Virus record (IMG/VR): IMGVR_UViG_3300022602_000266
Coordinates: 1 to 33,978 of that record
Direction: 5' to 3' (one strand)
Source of the DNA: a virus
DNA: 33,978 nt
A program made the translations under genes and the position numbers. The notes under the pieces are model-generated. The model did not search any database. It was not told the DNA's origin and saw only the letters and a list, made by a program, of their open reading frames with translations. Shown piece by piece: positions 25,582 through 31,379 of the stretch (positions are counted from its first letter, which is position 1; every line of letters starts with the position of its first letter).

Positions 25582-26136
25582 CCCAGCGGTAGATTTAGAG
25601 ATCTAAGCCAATACATACAAATTGGTAATTTTTTAATTAATGAAAATAAATTTTTGGACAGTTTAGAAGAGCTGGCCACAGGATGTATAGTATCTCGCCC
25701 TGAAATCGGTCGTCATAGACAGGGATATTCTATGTACAGTATTGTTAGAATCAGTGATAACAAACGAGTTATGACTGTGGGACATAGAATTGCTATGATG
25801 TTAAAGTTACGAAAAGAACTAACGCATGATGAATTTGTTATTCATACCTGCAACAATAATCGTTGCGTAAATCCCACGCACTTGATCATTGGCGATTATT
25901 ATACCAAAGACAAGATAATGGTTCAAAAAGGACATGTACATCATAGACACAGTCTTGCACGATCAAATAAAATTCCACGAAAACAAGCCAACAGAAAATA
26001 CAAATACACTGATCAAGAAATCACTTGGATTAGAAATGCTGACAGCCGTGACATAGCTGCACGATACAATTGTTCACGAATGAATGCCAGTAAAATGCGT
26101 TGGGAATGTCGTAATAGATATCAATGGTTAAAATAA
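25579..26136 (+). CDS. HNH endonuclease with C-terminal helix-turn-helix
   Basis: This is a protein of 185 residues from ATG 25579 behind a GAAAGGA ribosome-binding site. An in-frame TTG at 25564 would lie inside the leader. The HNH core is IHTCNNNRCVNPTHL (88-102) with His89, Cys91, Cys96, Asn98 and His101, preceded by GHR with His69. This is the form seen in homing and phage-type HNH nucleases. Residues 143-183 (YTDQEITWIRNADSRDIAAR) look like a helix-turn-helix DNA-binding tail, common in free-standing homing endonucleases. It may be a selfish element or a packaging- or takeover-related nuclease. It faces the acetyltransferase-like gene across the bidirectional promoter. Confidence 0.88.
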   Translation: MPSGRFRDLSQYIQIGNFLINENKFLDSLEELATGCIVSRPEIGRHRQGYSMYSIVRISDNKRVMTVGHRIAMMLKLRKELTHDEFVIHTCNNNRCVNPTHLIIGDYYTKDKIMVQKGHVHHRHSLARSNKIPRKQANRKYKYTDQEITWIRNADSRDIAARYNCSRMNASKMRWECRNRYQWLK

Positions 26137-26146
26137 AGGAAACACA

Positions 26147-26404
26147 ATGATTTACAAAAACCTAGTACACAAATTTGAATATACTGTTAGAGAGTTGTTG
26201 GGCGCCGACATGACCGAACAAGAAATCTATAGTTTGGTCAGTCTTACTTTAAATGATTGGTTAGTGGATGGCGAATTCACTGAAGAATACCGACAAATGG
26301 CTGCACAAGCTCTAGCACTAAAAGAACAGTTGGTACAGGAACCAGAACCAGAACCACAAATAATTGGTCTCAATGGTGAAACTATTACCAGCAAGCTGAA
26401 TTAA
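26147..26404 (+). CDS. Small acidic protein (hypothetical)
   Basis: This is an 85-residue protein starting 10 bases after the HNH gene with ribosome-binding site AAAGGA, so probably on the same transcript. It is acidic and helical, with a C-terminal EPEPEP stretch. No family recognised. Its last codons form one arm of a 9-base inverted repeat with 26475-26483. Confidence 0.75.
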   Translation: MIYKNLVHKFEYTVRELLGADMTEQEIYSLVSLTLNDWLVDGEFTEEYRQMAAQALALKEQLVQEPEPEPQIIGLNGETITSKLN

Positions 26405-26483
26405 CCTGCTTTCGGCATTGTGGAGGAAATGGTGAAAACTGTTTCCACTGCATCGAGCTAGTACACCATTAATCGGTTAATTC
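26398..26483 (+). ncRNA. Candidate structured RNA or long-stem element
   Basis: GAATTAACC (26398-26406) pairs perfectly with GGTTAATTC (26475-26483). Inside, AATGGTG (26428-26434) pairs with CACCATT (26464-26470). An alternative inner hairpin is GGAAA/TTTCC (26425-26429, 26442-26446). Nested perfect stems in a 94-base gene-free stretch suggest a folded RNA. It is not a tRNA: there is no cloverleaf or T-arm, and the outer stem is 9 bases. Function unknown. Confidence 0.4.
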
Positions 26484-26502
26484 GCGAGTATTTAACATTT
26501 GC

Positions 26503-26535
26503 AAAACACCGGTTTTTATGCAATAATGCTAAATA
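26503..26535 (+). promoter_or_regulatory. Promoter module AAAACACCnnTTTTTA ... TAAATA
   Basis: AAAACACC (26503-26510), TTTTTA (26513-26518) and GCTAAATA (26528-26535) recur with identical spacing at 27434-27466. The TAAATA end is 20 nt before the ATG at 26556, which has a GAAAGGA ribosome-binding site. Confidence 0.55.
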
Positions 26536-26555
26536 TATATTTGAAAGGATATTTT

Positions 26556-27248
26556 ATGAATAGTTGTGCAAAAGTAATATTTAATAAGAAAGAAGTAAGA
26601 AGTAAGAATGGCCAGGGGCCCTTGCCTTACGGCCTGACTTCGTCCGAGGACGCACCTTCAGTGCTACCACTGCTTTCGCTTGCTGCGAAAGAGGAAGACC
26701 TGGAAGAAACCTGCAAGGGTTTGAGAAGAGAAATAGTCAAATCCAGACCTTTGATTGATTTGGATATGATCAGCTATGCAAGACTAAGTTTGTTAAATGC
26801 CAAAATGGCAGACAATGACGGCAATACCTATTTGAGACTTGCGGCCAATATGGATATTAGTTTTAACAACAATCCACAATTTCAAAAGTTTAAATGGCGT
26901 GTGACCAACAAGCGTAGTGAGTTTTATGCTAACATTCCTGCGGGTTGGGAAACTGATCTAGCCTATGGATCAGCATGGGAATGGTTTAATGATTTAACCT
27001 GCCACAAATGGATTGGTAAAGCCACATACAGATTAAATTACAAGGACAAAGAAAGCAAGATGAAATTGGTGCCCTTTACTGCAATGGTGTTATGGACACA
27101 TGGCGAAAACATGCACTATAAATTTTGGGTGGAAAATGCAGAAGTTGAAGGTGTATTTAATTTAGCCAGTGAAAGCAAGTTTTACATGGCAGCAAGCCAA
27201 CCCATTAAAAGTTTTAAACCCGTGGGCATGCGAGTGATACAGTTATGA
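26556..27248 (+). CDS. Hypothetical protein with a GC-rich palindromic segment near its N-terminus
   Basis: This is a protein of 230 residues from ATG 26556. The GTG/TTG-type start 19 codons upstream would run through the promoter. Residues 19-45 (GPLPYGLTSSEDAPSVLPLL region) are encoded by a GC-rich block of four hairpins unlike the AT-rich rest. From residue 60 (LIDLDMISYARLSLLNAK) the protein looks ordinary: mixed alpha/beta, Trp-rich (GWETDLAYGSAWEWFNDLTC), ending GMRVIQL. It overlaps the next gene by ATGA. I recognise no family. Confidence 0.78.
   Translation: MNSCAKVIFNKKEVRSKNGQGPLPYGLTSSEDAPSVLPLLSLAAKEEDLEETCKGLRREIVKSRPLIDLDMISYARLSLLNAKMADNDGNTYLRLAANMDISFNNNPQFQKFKWRVTNKRSEFYANIPAGWETDLAYGSAWEWFNDLTCHKWIGKATYRLNYKDKESKMKLVPFTAMVLWTHGENMHYKFWVENAEVEGVFNLASESKFYMAASQPIKSFKPVGMRVIQL
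26610..26691. repeat. Cluster of four hairpins, GC-rich, inside a coding region
   Basis: Four inverted repeats follow each other: 26610-26626 (GGCCAGGG/CCCTTGCC, one mismatch), 26641-26652 (CGTCC/GGACG), 26659-26672 (CAGTG/CACTG) and 26673-26691 (CTTTCGC/GCGAAAG, perfect). The block is visibly GC-rich and uses codons such as CTG, CCC, TCG and TCC that are rare around it, yet the frame stays open. This resembles palindromic elements inserted in frame, such as those of Rickettsia. Confidence 0.6.
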
Positions 27249-27430
27249 GACAACATCGTGCACCAAAAAGCATTCCATTGGAGTTTCACAAGTATCACAA
27301 TGTTGAGATAAGACCCTCACAAAAGATGCGGGGACAGGGCTATTACCATTGTTTGAATTGTGACAAATGGGTAGCGTGGTTAAGCAAAAGCGACAGTGAA
27401 GCAGCAAGGCAAATGGGCCTGCTAAAATAG
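27245..27430 (+). CDS. Small CxxC protein (hypothetical)
   Basis: This is a 61-residue protein starting in an ATGA overlap with the previous gene. It has HKYHNVEIRPSQKMRGQGYY followed by HCLNCDKWVAWLSKSD. One Cys-x-x-Cys pair with nearby His residues may bind a metal, possibly as half a zinc site. Small proteins of this layout occur in aquatic phages without known function. Confidence 0.7.
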   Translation: MRQHRAPKSIPLEFHKYHNVEIRPSQKMRGQGYYHCLNCDKWVAWLSKSDSEAARQMGLLK

Positions 27431-27433
27431 CCC

Positions 27434-27466
27434 AAAACACCACTTTTTACTCCAAATACATAAATA
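27434..27466 (+). promoter_or_regulatory. Promoter module AAAACACCnnTTTTTA ... TAAATA (second copy)
   Basis: AAAACACC (27434-27441), TTTTTA (27444-27449) and CATAAATA (27459-27466) have the same internal distances as the copy at 26503-26535. TAAATA ends 24 nt before the ATG at 27491, leaving room for the AGGAG site in a short leader. Confidence 0.55.
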
Positions 27467-27490
27467 TTATATGTATAACAGGAGTAATCA

Positions 27491-27889
27491 ATGGCAACAT
27501 TTTATTACCGAACGATAAAAAAGATGGAGCCCAGACTGGGACAACGGTTCAGTACCGAGTATTACAAACAAACTCAAACCGAATACCAACGCCTTCGTGA
27601 TCATGTGCGAACCACGCTGGAAGCAGTCATACTAGCAGCCGACGAAAATCACTGCCTACAGGACCTGGAAACACCGTTAACGGGCTTTCCAAAGAGCCAA
27701 AAACAACCAAATTACACCGCCTTTGAAGTCATGAATGATCTCTTGGAACAATTGCAATTAGAGCGTGATTTACCCAATGGCATGCTGGGCCGATGGAATA
27801 GACTCTTTGCGAATTCAAGCTGGGCAATCACTTTAATCCCCGAAGCCCGACGGTTAAATACTGGATGCGAGTTCAATTATATAGATTAA
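27491..27889 (+). CDS. Hypothetical protein
   Basis: This is a 132-residue soluble protein with ribosome-binding site AGGAG, first gene after a TAAATA promoter element. It is mainly helical and charged (QTEYQRLRDHVRTTLEAVIL), with a Trp/Arg-containing C-terminal half (GMLGRWNRLFANSSWAITLI). The next gene starts 25 bases before its stop. No family recognised. Confidence 0.72.
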   Translation: MATFYYRTIKKMEPRLGQRFSTEYYKQTQTEYQRLRDHVRTTLEAVILAADENHCLQDLETPLTGFPKSQKQPNYTAFEVMNDLLEQLQLERDLPNGMLGRWNRLFANSSWAITLIPEARRLNTGCEFNYID

Positions 27890-28173
27890 ATTACCCGGGC
27901 TGGGATTTGGTCAACGAATATTATCGTTGGAATTTGACTTGGCCCCAGGGACAACAACCACGAGGACATAGATTGAGTTGTCCAGGATGTGGCAGAGATT
28001 TGAATTATCAAGCAGTCACACAAGGACATCAATGCCCGGGAACACTGACTGCAGATCCAGTAAAACCCAATCACCGAGCACAACGACGAGGTAGACCTAG
28101 AAAAAATGAAGCTGAAAGAATGCTCGGGGAATATGCTCAAAAATCCCGGCATAGAATTGTTTATAGCGAATAA
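27865..28173 (+). CDS. Small zinc-ribbon-like protein with AT-hook-like tail
   Basis: This is a 102-residue protein overlapping the previous gene by 25 bases. Residues 38-60 hold CPGC and GHQCPG, a Cys/His set that could bind zinc. Residues 73-79 (RRGRPRK) match the AT-hook core GRP flanked by basic residues, which binds the minor groove of AT-rich DNA. The two together suggest a small DNA-binding protein, perhaps a regulator, in an AT-rich genome. This is inferred from motifs only. Confidence 0.7.
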   Translation: MRVQLYRLNYPGWDLVNEYYRWNLTWPQGQQPRGHRLSCPGCGRDLNYQAVTQGHQCPGTLTADPVKPNHRAQRRGRPRKNEAERMLGEYAQKSRHRIVYSE

Positions 28174-28185
28174 TTCAGTTATAAT
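28157..28185 (+). promoter_or_regulatory. Host sigma70-type promoter
   Basis: TTGTTT (28157-28162) and TATAAT (28180-28185) are separated by 17 bases. The -10 is perfect and the -35 shares the first three bases of TTGACA. The expected start near 28192 gives a leader of about 20 nt before the ATG at 28212. This differs from the TAAATA elements elsewhere and would allow expression by unmodified host RNA polymerase. Confidence 0.55.
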
Positions 28186-28211
28186 ACAAGTTCAACCCCA
28201 GTACTAAAATC

Positions 28212-28427
28212 ATGCCCCGATACCGAGTCTGTTTAATGCGAACTCAAGAGATCACTGTAACAGCGATTGCTGATTCGGCACAAGAAGCCGAAAGAATAGC
28301 CCAAATAGAAGCCGAGACTTGGCAGTGGCCCCGGGGACAGGTTCGTGTACAAAGCACAAGAAATCTCAATGCTGAAGAAACTCATGATAGCAGGACTGCT
28401 GATCCTGTCCCAAGTAGCACCGGCTGA
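28212..28427 (+). CDS. Small hypothetical protein
   Basis: This is a 71-residue protein, the first gene after the sigma70-type promoter. RTQEITVTAIADSAQEAERI and the WQWPRGQVRV strand suggest a small alpha/beta protein. The C-terminal 20 residues overlap the next gene in another frame (59 bases). The ribosome-binding site is not clear. No family assigned. Confidence 0.6.
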   Translation: MPRYRVCLMRTQEITVTAIADSAQEAERIAQIEAETWQWPRGQVRVQSTRNLNAEETHDSRTADPVPSSTG

Positions 28428-28740
28428 AAACTGGATTAATTATGCCAGCGATGTCAAGAATCAAGACTATGACTTTGACGGCACCTCAATAACACACCAT
28501 GACAATCAAGGTCGGGTGTTAGTGGTTTGGCATAGACAAATTCAAAATAGAAATCTCGTAACGATCTCTAGAACCGAATTTCATTGTGCAAGTCTGAGTT
28601 ATAGAACTGTATATGAATTAAAATTTGAAGACACTGAATTGGTTTTAGAATCGCATCGTGAACAACAACCTTGGAGTTATGCAGTTCCCGGTGGATTAGA
28701 ATGGCGATTATTGAATTTGACTTGTCATGAATATAGATAA
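28369..28740 (+). CDS. Secreted surface-adhesin E-like protein (probable)
   Basis: This is a protein of 123 residues from ATG 28369. A GTG 24 bases upstream would lengthen the signal n-region. It begins with a signal peptide (MLKKLMIAGLLILSQVAPA, cut before ENWIN), so the product is exported. The mature part resembles the surface-adhesin E family, often seen in Betaproteobacteria: NWINYASD at the start, YDFDGTSI, RVLVVWH, a Cys in EFHCASLSYRTV, QPWSYAVPGG and a last Cys in LNLTC. The two cysteines probably form a disulfide. No other gene in this genome has a clear signal peptide. Behind a host-type promoter, it looks like a cargo gene altering the infected cell's surface. Confidence 0.72.
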   Translation: MLKKLMIAGLLILSQVAPAENWINYASDVKNQDYDFDGTSITHHDNQGRVLVVWHRQIQNRNLVTISRTEFHCASLSYRTVYELKFEDTELVLESHREQQPWSYAVPGGLEWRLLNLTCHEYR

Positions 28741-28956
28741 ATTTCCGGATCCCAAGTCCACTTGGACCGATGTCTGAGCAAGATGGGTTTGATGAGTTTG
28801 AACACAGACTCTGAGTCCGAGAACTCTTGACAGGGTAAAACACCGGTGAACCGGGACGAATCTTGATGAACGGTGATAAATCTTGGTGAAACTTGGTGAC
28901 CTGTGAAATCTACTCGCCACCTAAGCGCAACGGAATATTTTTCATAATTTTCCGAC
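28741..28956. other. Non-coding region with iteron-like repeats
   Basis: This is about 216 bases without a credible gene. It contains AATCTTGATGAA (28859-28870) and AATCTTGGTGAA (28879-28890) at a 20-base period, with GGTGA at about 28845, 28872, 28884 and 28895. The 8-base palindrome CACCGGTG (28841-28848) and the near-palindromic GACTCTGAGTC (28808-28818) lie nearby. Repeats of this kind can be origin iterons or operator sites. This stretch is the best candidate for a replication or packaging site, but nothing proves it. Confidence 0.4.
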
Positions 28957-28964
28957 GCTAAATA
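28957..28964 (+). promoter_or_regulatory. GCTAAATA element 6 nt before the gene at 28971
   Basis: GCTAAATA lies at the right end of the non-coding region, 6 nt before an ATG without ribosome-binding site. It matches the GCTAAATA of the bidirectional promoter and of 26528, and the short spacing of 7448 and 15788. It would drive the run of small overlapping genes 28971-30123. Confidence 0.6.
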
Positions 28965-28970
28965 AATTAT

Positions 28971-29375
28971 ATGACGAATCTGAACAATAGTAACATTAAT
29001 CCCCGGACTGGTCGAGTCCGGATAAGTTCACGCGGTGGCGCAAGGCCCGGTGCCGGTAGAAAGCCTGGCGGAAGTAATAAACTTAAACTAGAAGACTTGT
29101 TAAAAGACATTGAACTGCATACCAACATGACCTTTAGTCAACGCATAGCCACCAACTATCATGAGGCTATTCTCCGTGGAGACCATGCTGGAGTCCGTGA
29201 CTATGATAAGATACTGTTGGGCAAGTTGGTAGCTGACAAACAAGAAGTTGAAGTCACCAACACCGAGTCAGCTGTTGAATCCAAGCGTGAAGCATTCTCG
29301 GATGCATTACGAACTTTAAACACAGTGCATTCCGAGACTGTGACACCTATAACCGCCAGAAAGAAAAGTTCATGA
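28971..29375 (+). CDS. Basic GARPGAGRKPG-motif protein (possible terminase small subunit)
   Basis: This 134-residue protein has a Gly/Arg-rich N-terminus, RGGARPGAGRKPGG (residues 21-34). That motif is frequent at the start of phage terminase small subunits and other small phage DNA-binding proteins. Then comes a helical region (KLEDLLKDIELHTNMTFSQR, YHEAILRGDHAGVRDYDKIL). In a circular genome it lies about 5 kb before terL. The first codons contain a perfect 7-base hairpin (29002-29020, CCGGACT/AGTCCGG). There is no ribosome-binding site. The terminase role is an inference; a regulator is also possible. Confidence 0.72.
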   Translation: MTNLNNSNINPRTGRVRISSRGGARPGAGRKPGGSNKLKLEDLLKDIELHTNMTFSQRIATNYHEAILRGDHAGVRDYDKILLGKLVADKQEVEVTNTESAVESKREAFSDALRTLNTVHSETVTPITARKKSS

Positions 29376-29686
29376 TTAAACCTTTAAGTCAGACTAAAAC
29401 ATTAACTGCCGAGGCAGCATTGAATCGTCATGCTCGTGGTCAAAAGATTCAGGCCAATTTTAAAGAGCCAGAGCCTAAAACTCTTCAACCCTGGATTGCG
29501 AGTCAACAGGGATCAATAGTGCCACACAGTTCAGCTCAGGCTCAGAGAACACGACGCTACCATGAACAAATTCATGCTGCACATACGGGTGGTAGACAAA
29601 GTTCAGCAAGGATCACTGACCAACTAAATCCTGATCAGAGTATTAGTCAAGAGCGCCGACAAGGGCGCAGATTCCCAGGCCTATGA
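29372..29686 (+). CDS. Hypothetical basic protein
   Basis: This is a 104-residue Gln/Arg/Ser-rich protein with no hydrophobic core, probably disordered or nucleic-acid- or protein-associated. It starts in an ATGA overlap with the upstream gene and ends in one with the downstream gene, so it is translated as part of the set. No family recognised. Confidence 0.7.
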   Translation: MIKPLSQTKTLTAEAALNRHARGQKIQANFKEPEPKTLQPWIASQQGSIVPHSSAQAQRTRRYHEQIHAAHTGGRQSSARITDQLNPDQSISQERRQGRRFPGL

Positions 29687-30123
29687 GACCTAACTTTCTT
29701 CCTCGTAAACGATTGTGGACTCAGAGTCCTGGACCCCGGACTGGATCAGCTCCAGTTTCAGGACAGGTTCCAGAACTCCAGGCCGCCGGCTCGGTACAGT
29801 CCCTTCAATCCCCGGAGAATCCAGAACCCTATCCCAGTCTATATACTGCTCAGGACCTAGAACGATTACAAACACGGCGCCTTGAAGAACAACTTGTAGA
29901 TGGACAGGATCACGAACCCTGGGATGATTTCTCCATCATGAATATCGGTGACACCCCCTTTGTGCACAGTGAAAGTGATTTAACAAATGCACTAGAGGCG
30001 TTTCAAAAAACGGATTTCGACGAGTCCACCGTGACACCCCCTGTAGAAAAATTTCCTGTCGCACCCAAGCCCAATGCTGAACCATCAATCTGGGATCAGG
30101 GCCGTGTTTATAGACATAAATAA
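29683..30123 (+). CDS. Hypothetical Pro-rich protein
   Basis: This is a 146-residue protein. Residues 1-65 are Pro/Arg/Ser-rich and flexible, followed by a short helix (AQDLERLQTRRLEEQ), then an acidic middle (DGQDHEPWDDFSIMNIGDTP) and a mixed end (VEKFPVAPKP). It overlaps the upstream gene by ATGA, and the CATAAATA element covers its stop codon. Function unknown. Confidence 0.7.
   Translation: MRPNFLPRKRLWTQSPGPRTGSAPVSGQVPELQAAGSVQSLQSPENPEPYPSLYTAQDLERLQTRRLEEQLVDGQDHEPWDDFSIMNIGDTPFVHSESDLTNALEAFQKTDFDESTVTPPVEKFPVAPKPNAEPSIWDQGRVYRHK
30115..30122 (+). promoter_or_regulatory. CATAAATA element before the small basic gene cluster
   Basis: CATAAATA overlaps the stop codon of the gene ending at 30123 and is 26 nt before the GTG at 30149. 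The spacing is in the long class shared with the elements before 2025, 25579 and 27491. Confidence 0.45.
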
Positions 30124-30148
30124 AAGTATATAAAAAAGGTCTCGAATC

Positions 30149-30319
30149 GTGCCACTAAAAAAATCAAAATCAAAACAGGCTTTTAGCGAAAATGTTCGCA
30201 CAGAAGTCCAAGCTGGTAAGCCTGTTCGACAAGCCGTTGCTATAGCTTATTCAGTGGCTGGTAAAGCCCGAAAGACTGGCAAGAAAATTAGTGCCACAAT
30301 GCGAAAGGAAAAGAAGTAA
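30149..30319 (+). CDS. Small Lys-rich protein common in aquatic phages
   Basis: This is a 56-residue protein from GTG 30149, too short for the usual gene cut-off. It reads MPLKKSKSKQAFSENVRTEV, QAGKPVRQAVAIAYSVAGKA and a basic tail. The KPxxQAVAIAxSVAGK core is a widespread pattern in small proteins of uncultured tailed phages, with no assigned function. It is highly basic, so nucleic-acid binding is possible. Its stop overlaps the next ATG (TAATG). Confidence 0.85.
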   Translation: MPLKKSKSKQAFSENVRTEVQAGKPVRQAVAIAYSVAGKARKTGKKISATMRKEKK

Positions 30320-30600
30320 TGCGCCATCACAGTGCAGAATCACAAGGCGAAAGCACTCGTGTCAAGAAGCCATCAAATTCCAGCACACAAGGTGCTCCAG
30401 GTGGTCGTGGAGGTACAGATCCGCATTCGGGTTATGTACAGGCCCGTAGTCAAGCATACCACAGTCAGACGGTGAGTCCCACTTACACAAGACCTAGTGC
30501 GACCAAGATGACTCGCACTGAACATCAACTAGACAATCAAGAAGACAACACCAGCCGCTTCTCAGATACAAAAAGATTAAAACAAGGAATCAGCGAATGA
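30319..30600 (+). CDS. Hypothetical Ser/Gln-rich protein
   Basis: This is a 93-residue hydrophilic protein, probably disordered (GAPGGRGGTDPHSGYVQARS). It is joined to its neighbours by TAATG upstream and ATGA downstream. No family recognised. Confidence 0.72.
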   Translation: MRHHSAESQGESTRVKKPSNSSTQGAPGGRGGTDPHSGYVQARSQAYHSQTVSPTYTRPSATKMTRTEHQLDNQEDNTSRFSDTKRLKQGISE

Positions 30601-30968
30601 AAGCCAAAATCAGCAAAGGCGTTTACAATCTAAACCCTACACAAATGGTAATGAAACTTGGTGGCGAACAACAACGCGAAGCCAACTCTGCAGGACCAGT
30701 CGATATGTCGCCAGGACGCAATGACGAAATACACACAGTGCCAGCAGATACTGCCACTGGTGGAGTACTTGCAGCACGAGCAGCAGGCGAAACAAAAATT
30801 GCTCCAGAAGGTCGGCCACCAGCAGAACACTTCACAGGAGTTGAAAAACGCACACATGCAGGACATACTGCAATGCGTACAAGATTGCATCACAATGCCC
30901 ACAATCATGGTGAACGCAAACTACACGAAGAACATCATAACGCCGTTAAACGGGCCAAAGGAAAATAA
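30597..30968 (+). CDS. Hypothetical His/Lys-rich protein
   Basis: This is a 123-residue protein. The C-terminal third is His- and Arg-rich (HTAMRTRLHHNAHNHGERKL) and ends KRAKGK. The middle is Gly/Ala/Pro-rich. It may bind metal or nucleic acid through the His/Arg tail, an inference from composition alone. The start overlaps the previous stop by ATGA. A competing frame at 30658-30975 looks like a shadow. Confidence 0.72.
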   Translation: MKAKISKGVYNLNPTQMVMKLGGEQQREANSAGPVDMSPGRNDEIHTVPADTATGGVLAARAAGETKIAPEGRPPAEHFTGVEKRTHAGHTAMRTRLHHNAHNHGERKLHEEHHNAVKRAKGK

Positions 30969-30971
30969 ACT

Positions 30972-31379
30972 ATGAAAAACTCTACACTAAGCCGCAAAAG
31001 TAACAATGACATGAAAAAGGGACCTGGAGCACATACTGCTAAGCCGCAAGGTGATCAAAGCGGCGATGGTGCAGACTTTGCTTTTAATGGTCAAATGGGC
31101 AACGGTGTTAACCGTGAATCAAATCGCTTTGCAGGAAATCAACACGCAGGCGTTACTAATCCTGATCAATTAATCAATCACGGACTCAATCAAAAGAACC
31201 GTGTAGGCAATGCCAGTGACAGTTGGGTGGACCGTGATGAACGGGTTGGACCCAGTGTTACTCGTGACCCACAAAAGAAAACTATTGCAACTGCTGCACA
31301 GGGCCGTAATACAGTTGTGGGCGGTGCCCGTCGTGAATATCCTGCTAATCCAGATGCAATCAATGTAGGATCTAAATAA
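30972..31379 (+). CDS. Hypothetical protein
   Basis: This is a 135-residue protein with a Gly/Asn-rich, hydrophilic sequence (GDGADFAFNGQMGNGVNRES; DSWVDRDERVGPSVTRDPQK). The ribosome-binding site is GGAAAA, within the end of the upstream gene. Its stop overlaps the next ATG (TAATG). It may be a disordered or virion-linked protein. Function unknown. Confidence 0.72.
   Translation: MKNSTLSRKSNNDMKKGPGAHTAKPQGDQSGDGADFAFNGQMGNGVNRESNRFAGNQHAGVTNPDQLINHGLNQKNRVGNASDSWVDRDERVGPSVTRDPQKKTIATAAQGRNTVVGGARREYPANPDAINVGSK

Noticed and set aside
26405-26500. tRNA gene
   Set aside because: No cloverleaf, anticodon arm or T-arm consensus. The outer stem is 9 bases and encloses 68 bases without the right arms.
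26635-26660. Hammerhead-type ribozyme (CTGA followed by a GTCC/GGAC stem)
   Set aside because: The required CTGATGA and GAAA core segments are missing, so only the stem resembles one.
30658-30975. Alternative 105-residue frame over the gene at 30597
   Set aside because: It has no ribosome-binding site and breaks the chain of ATGA/TAATG overlaps that links the neighbouring genes.
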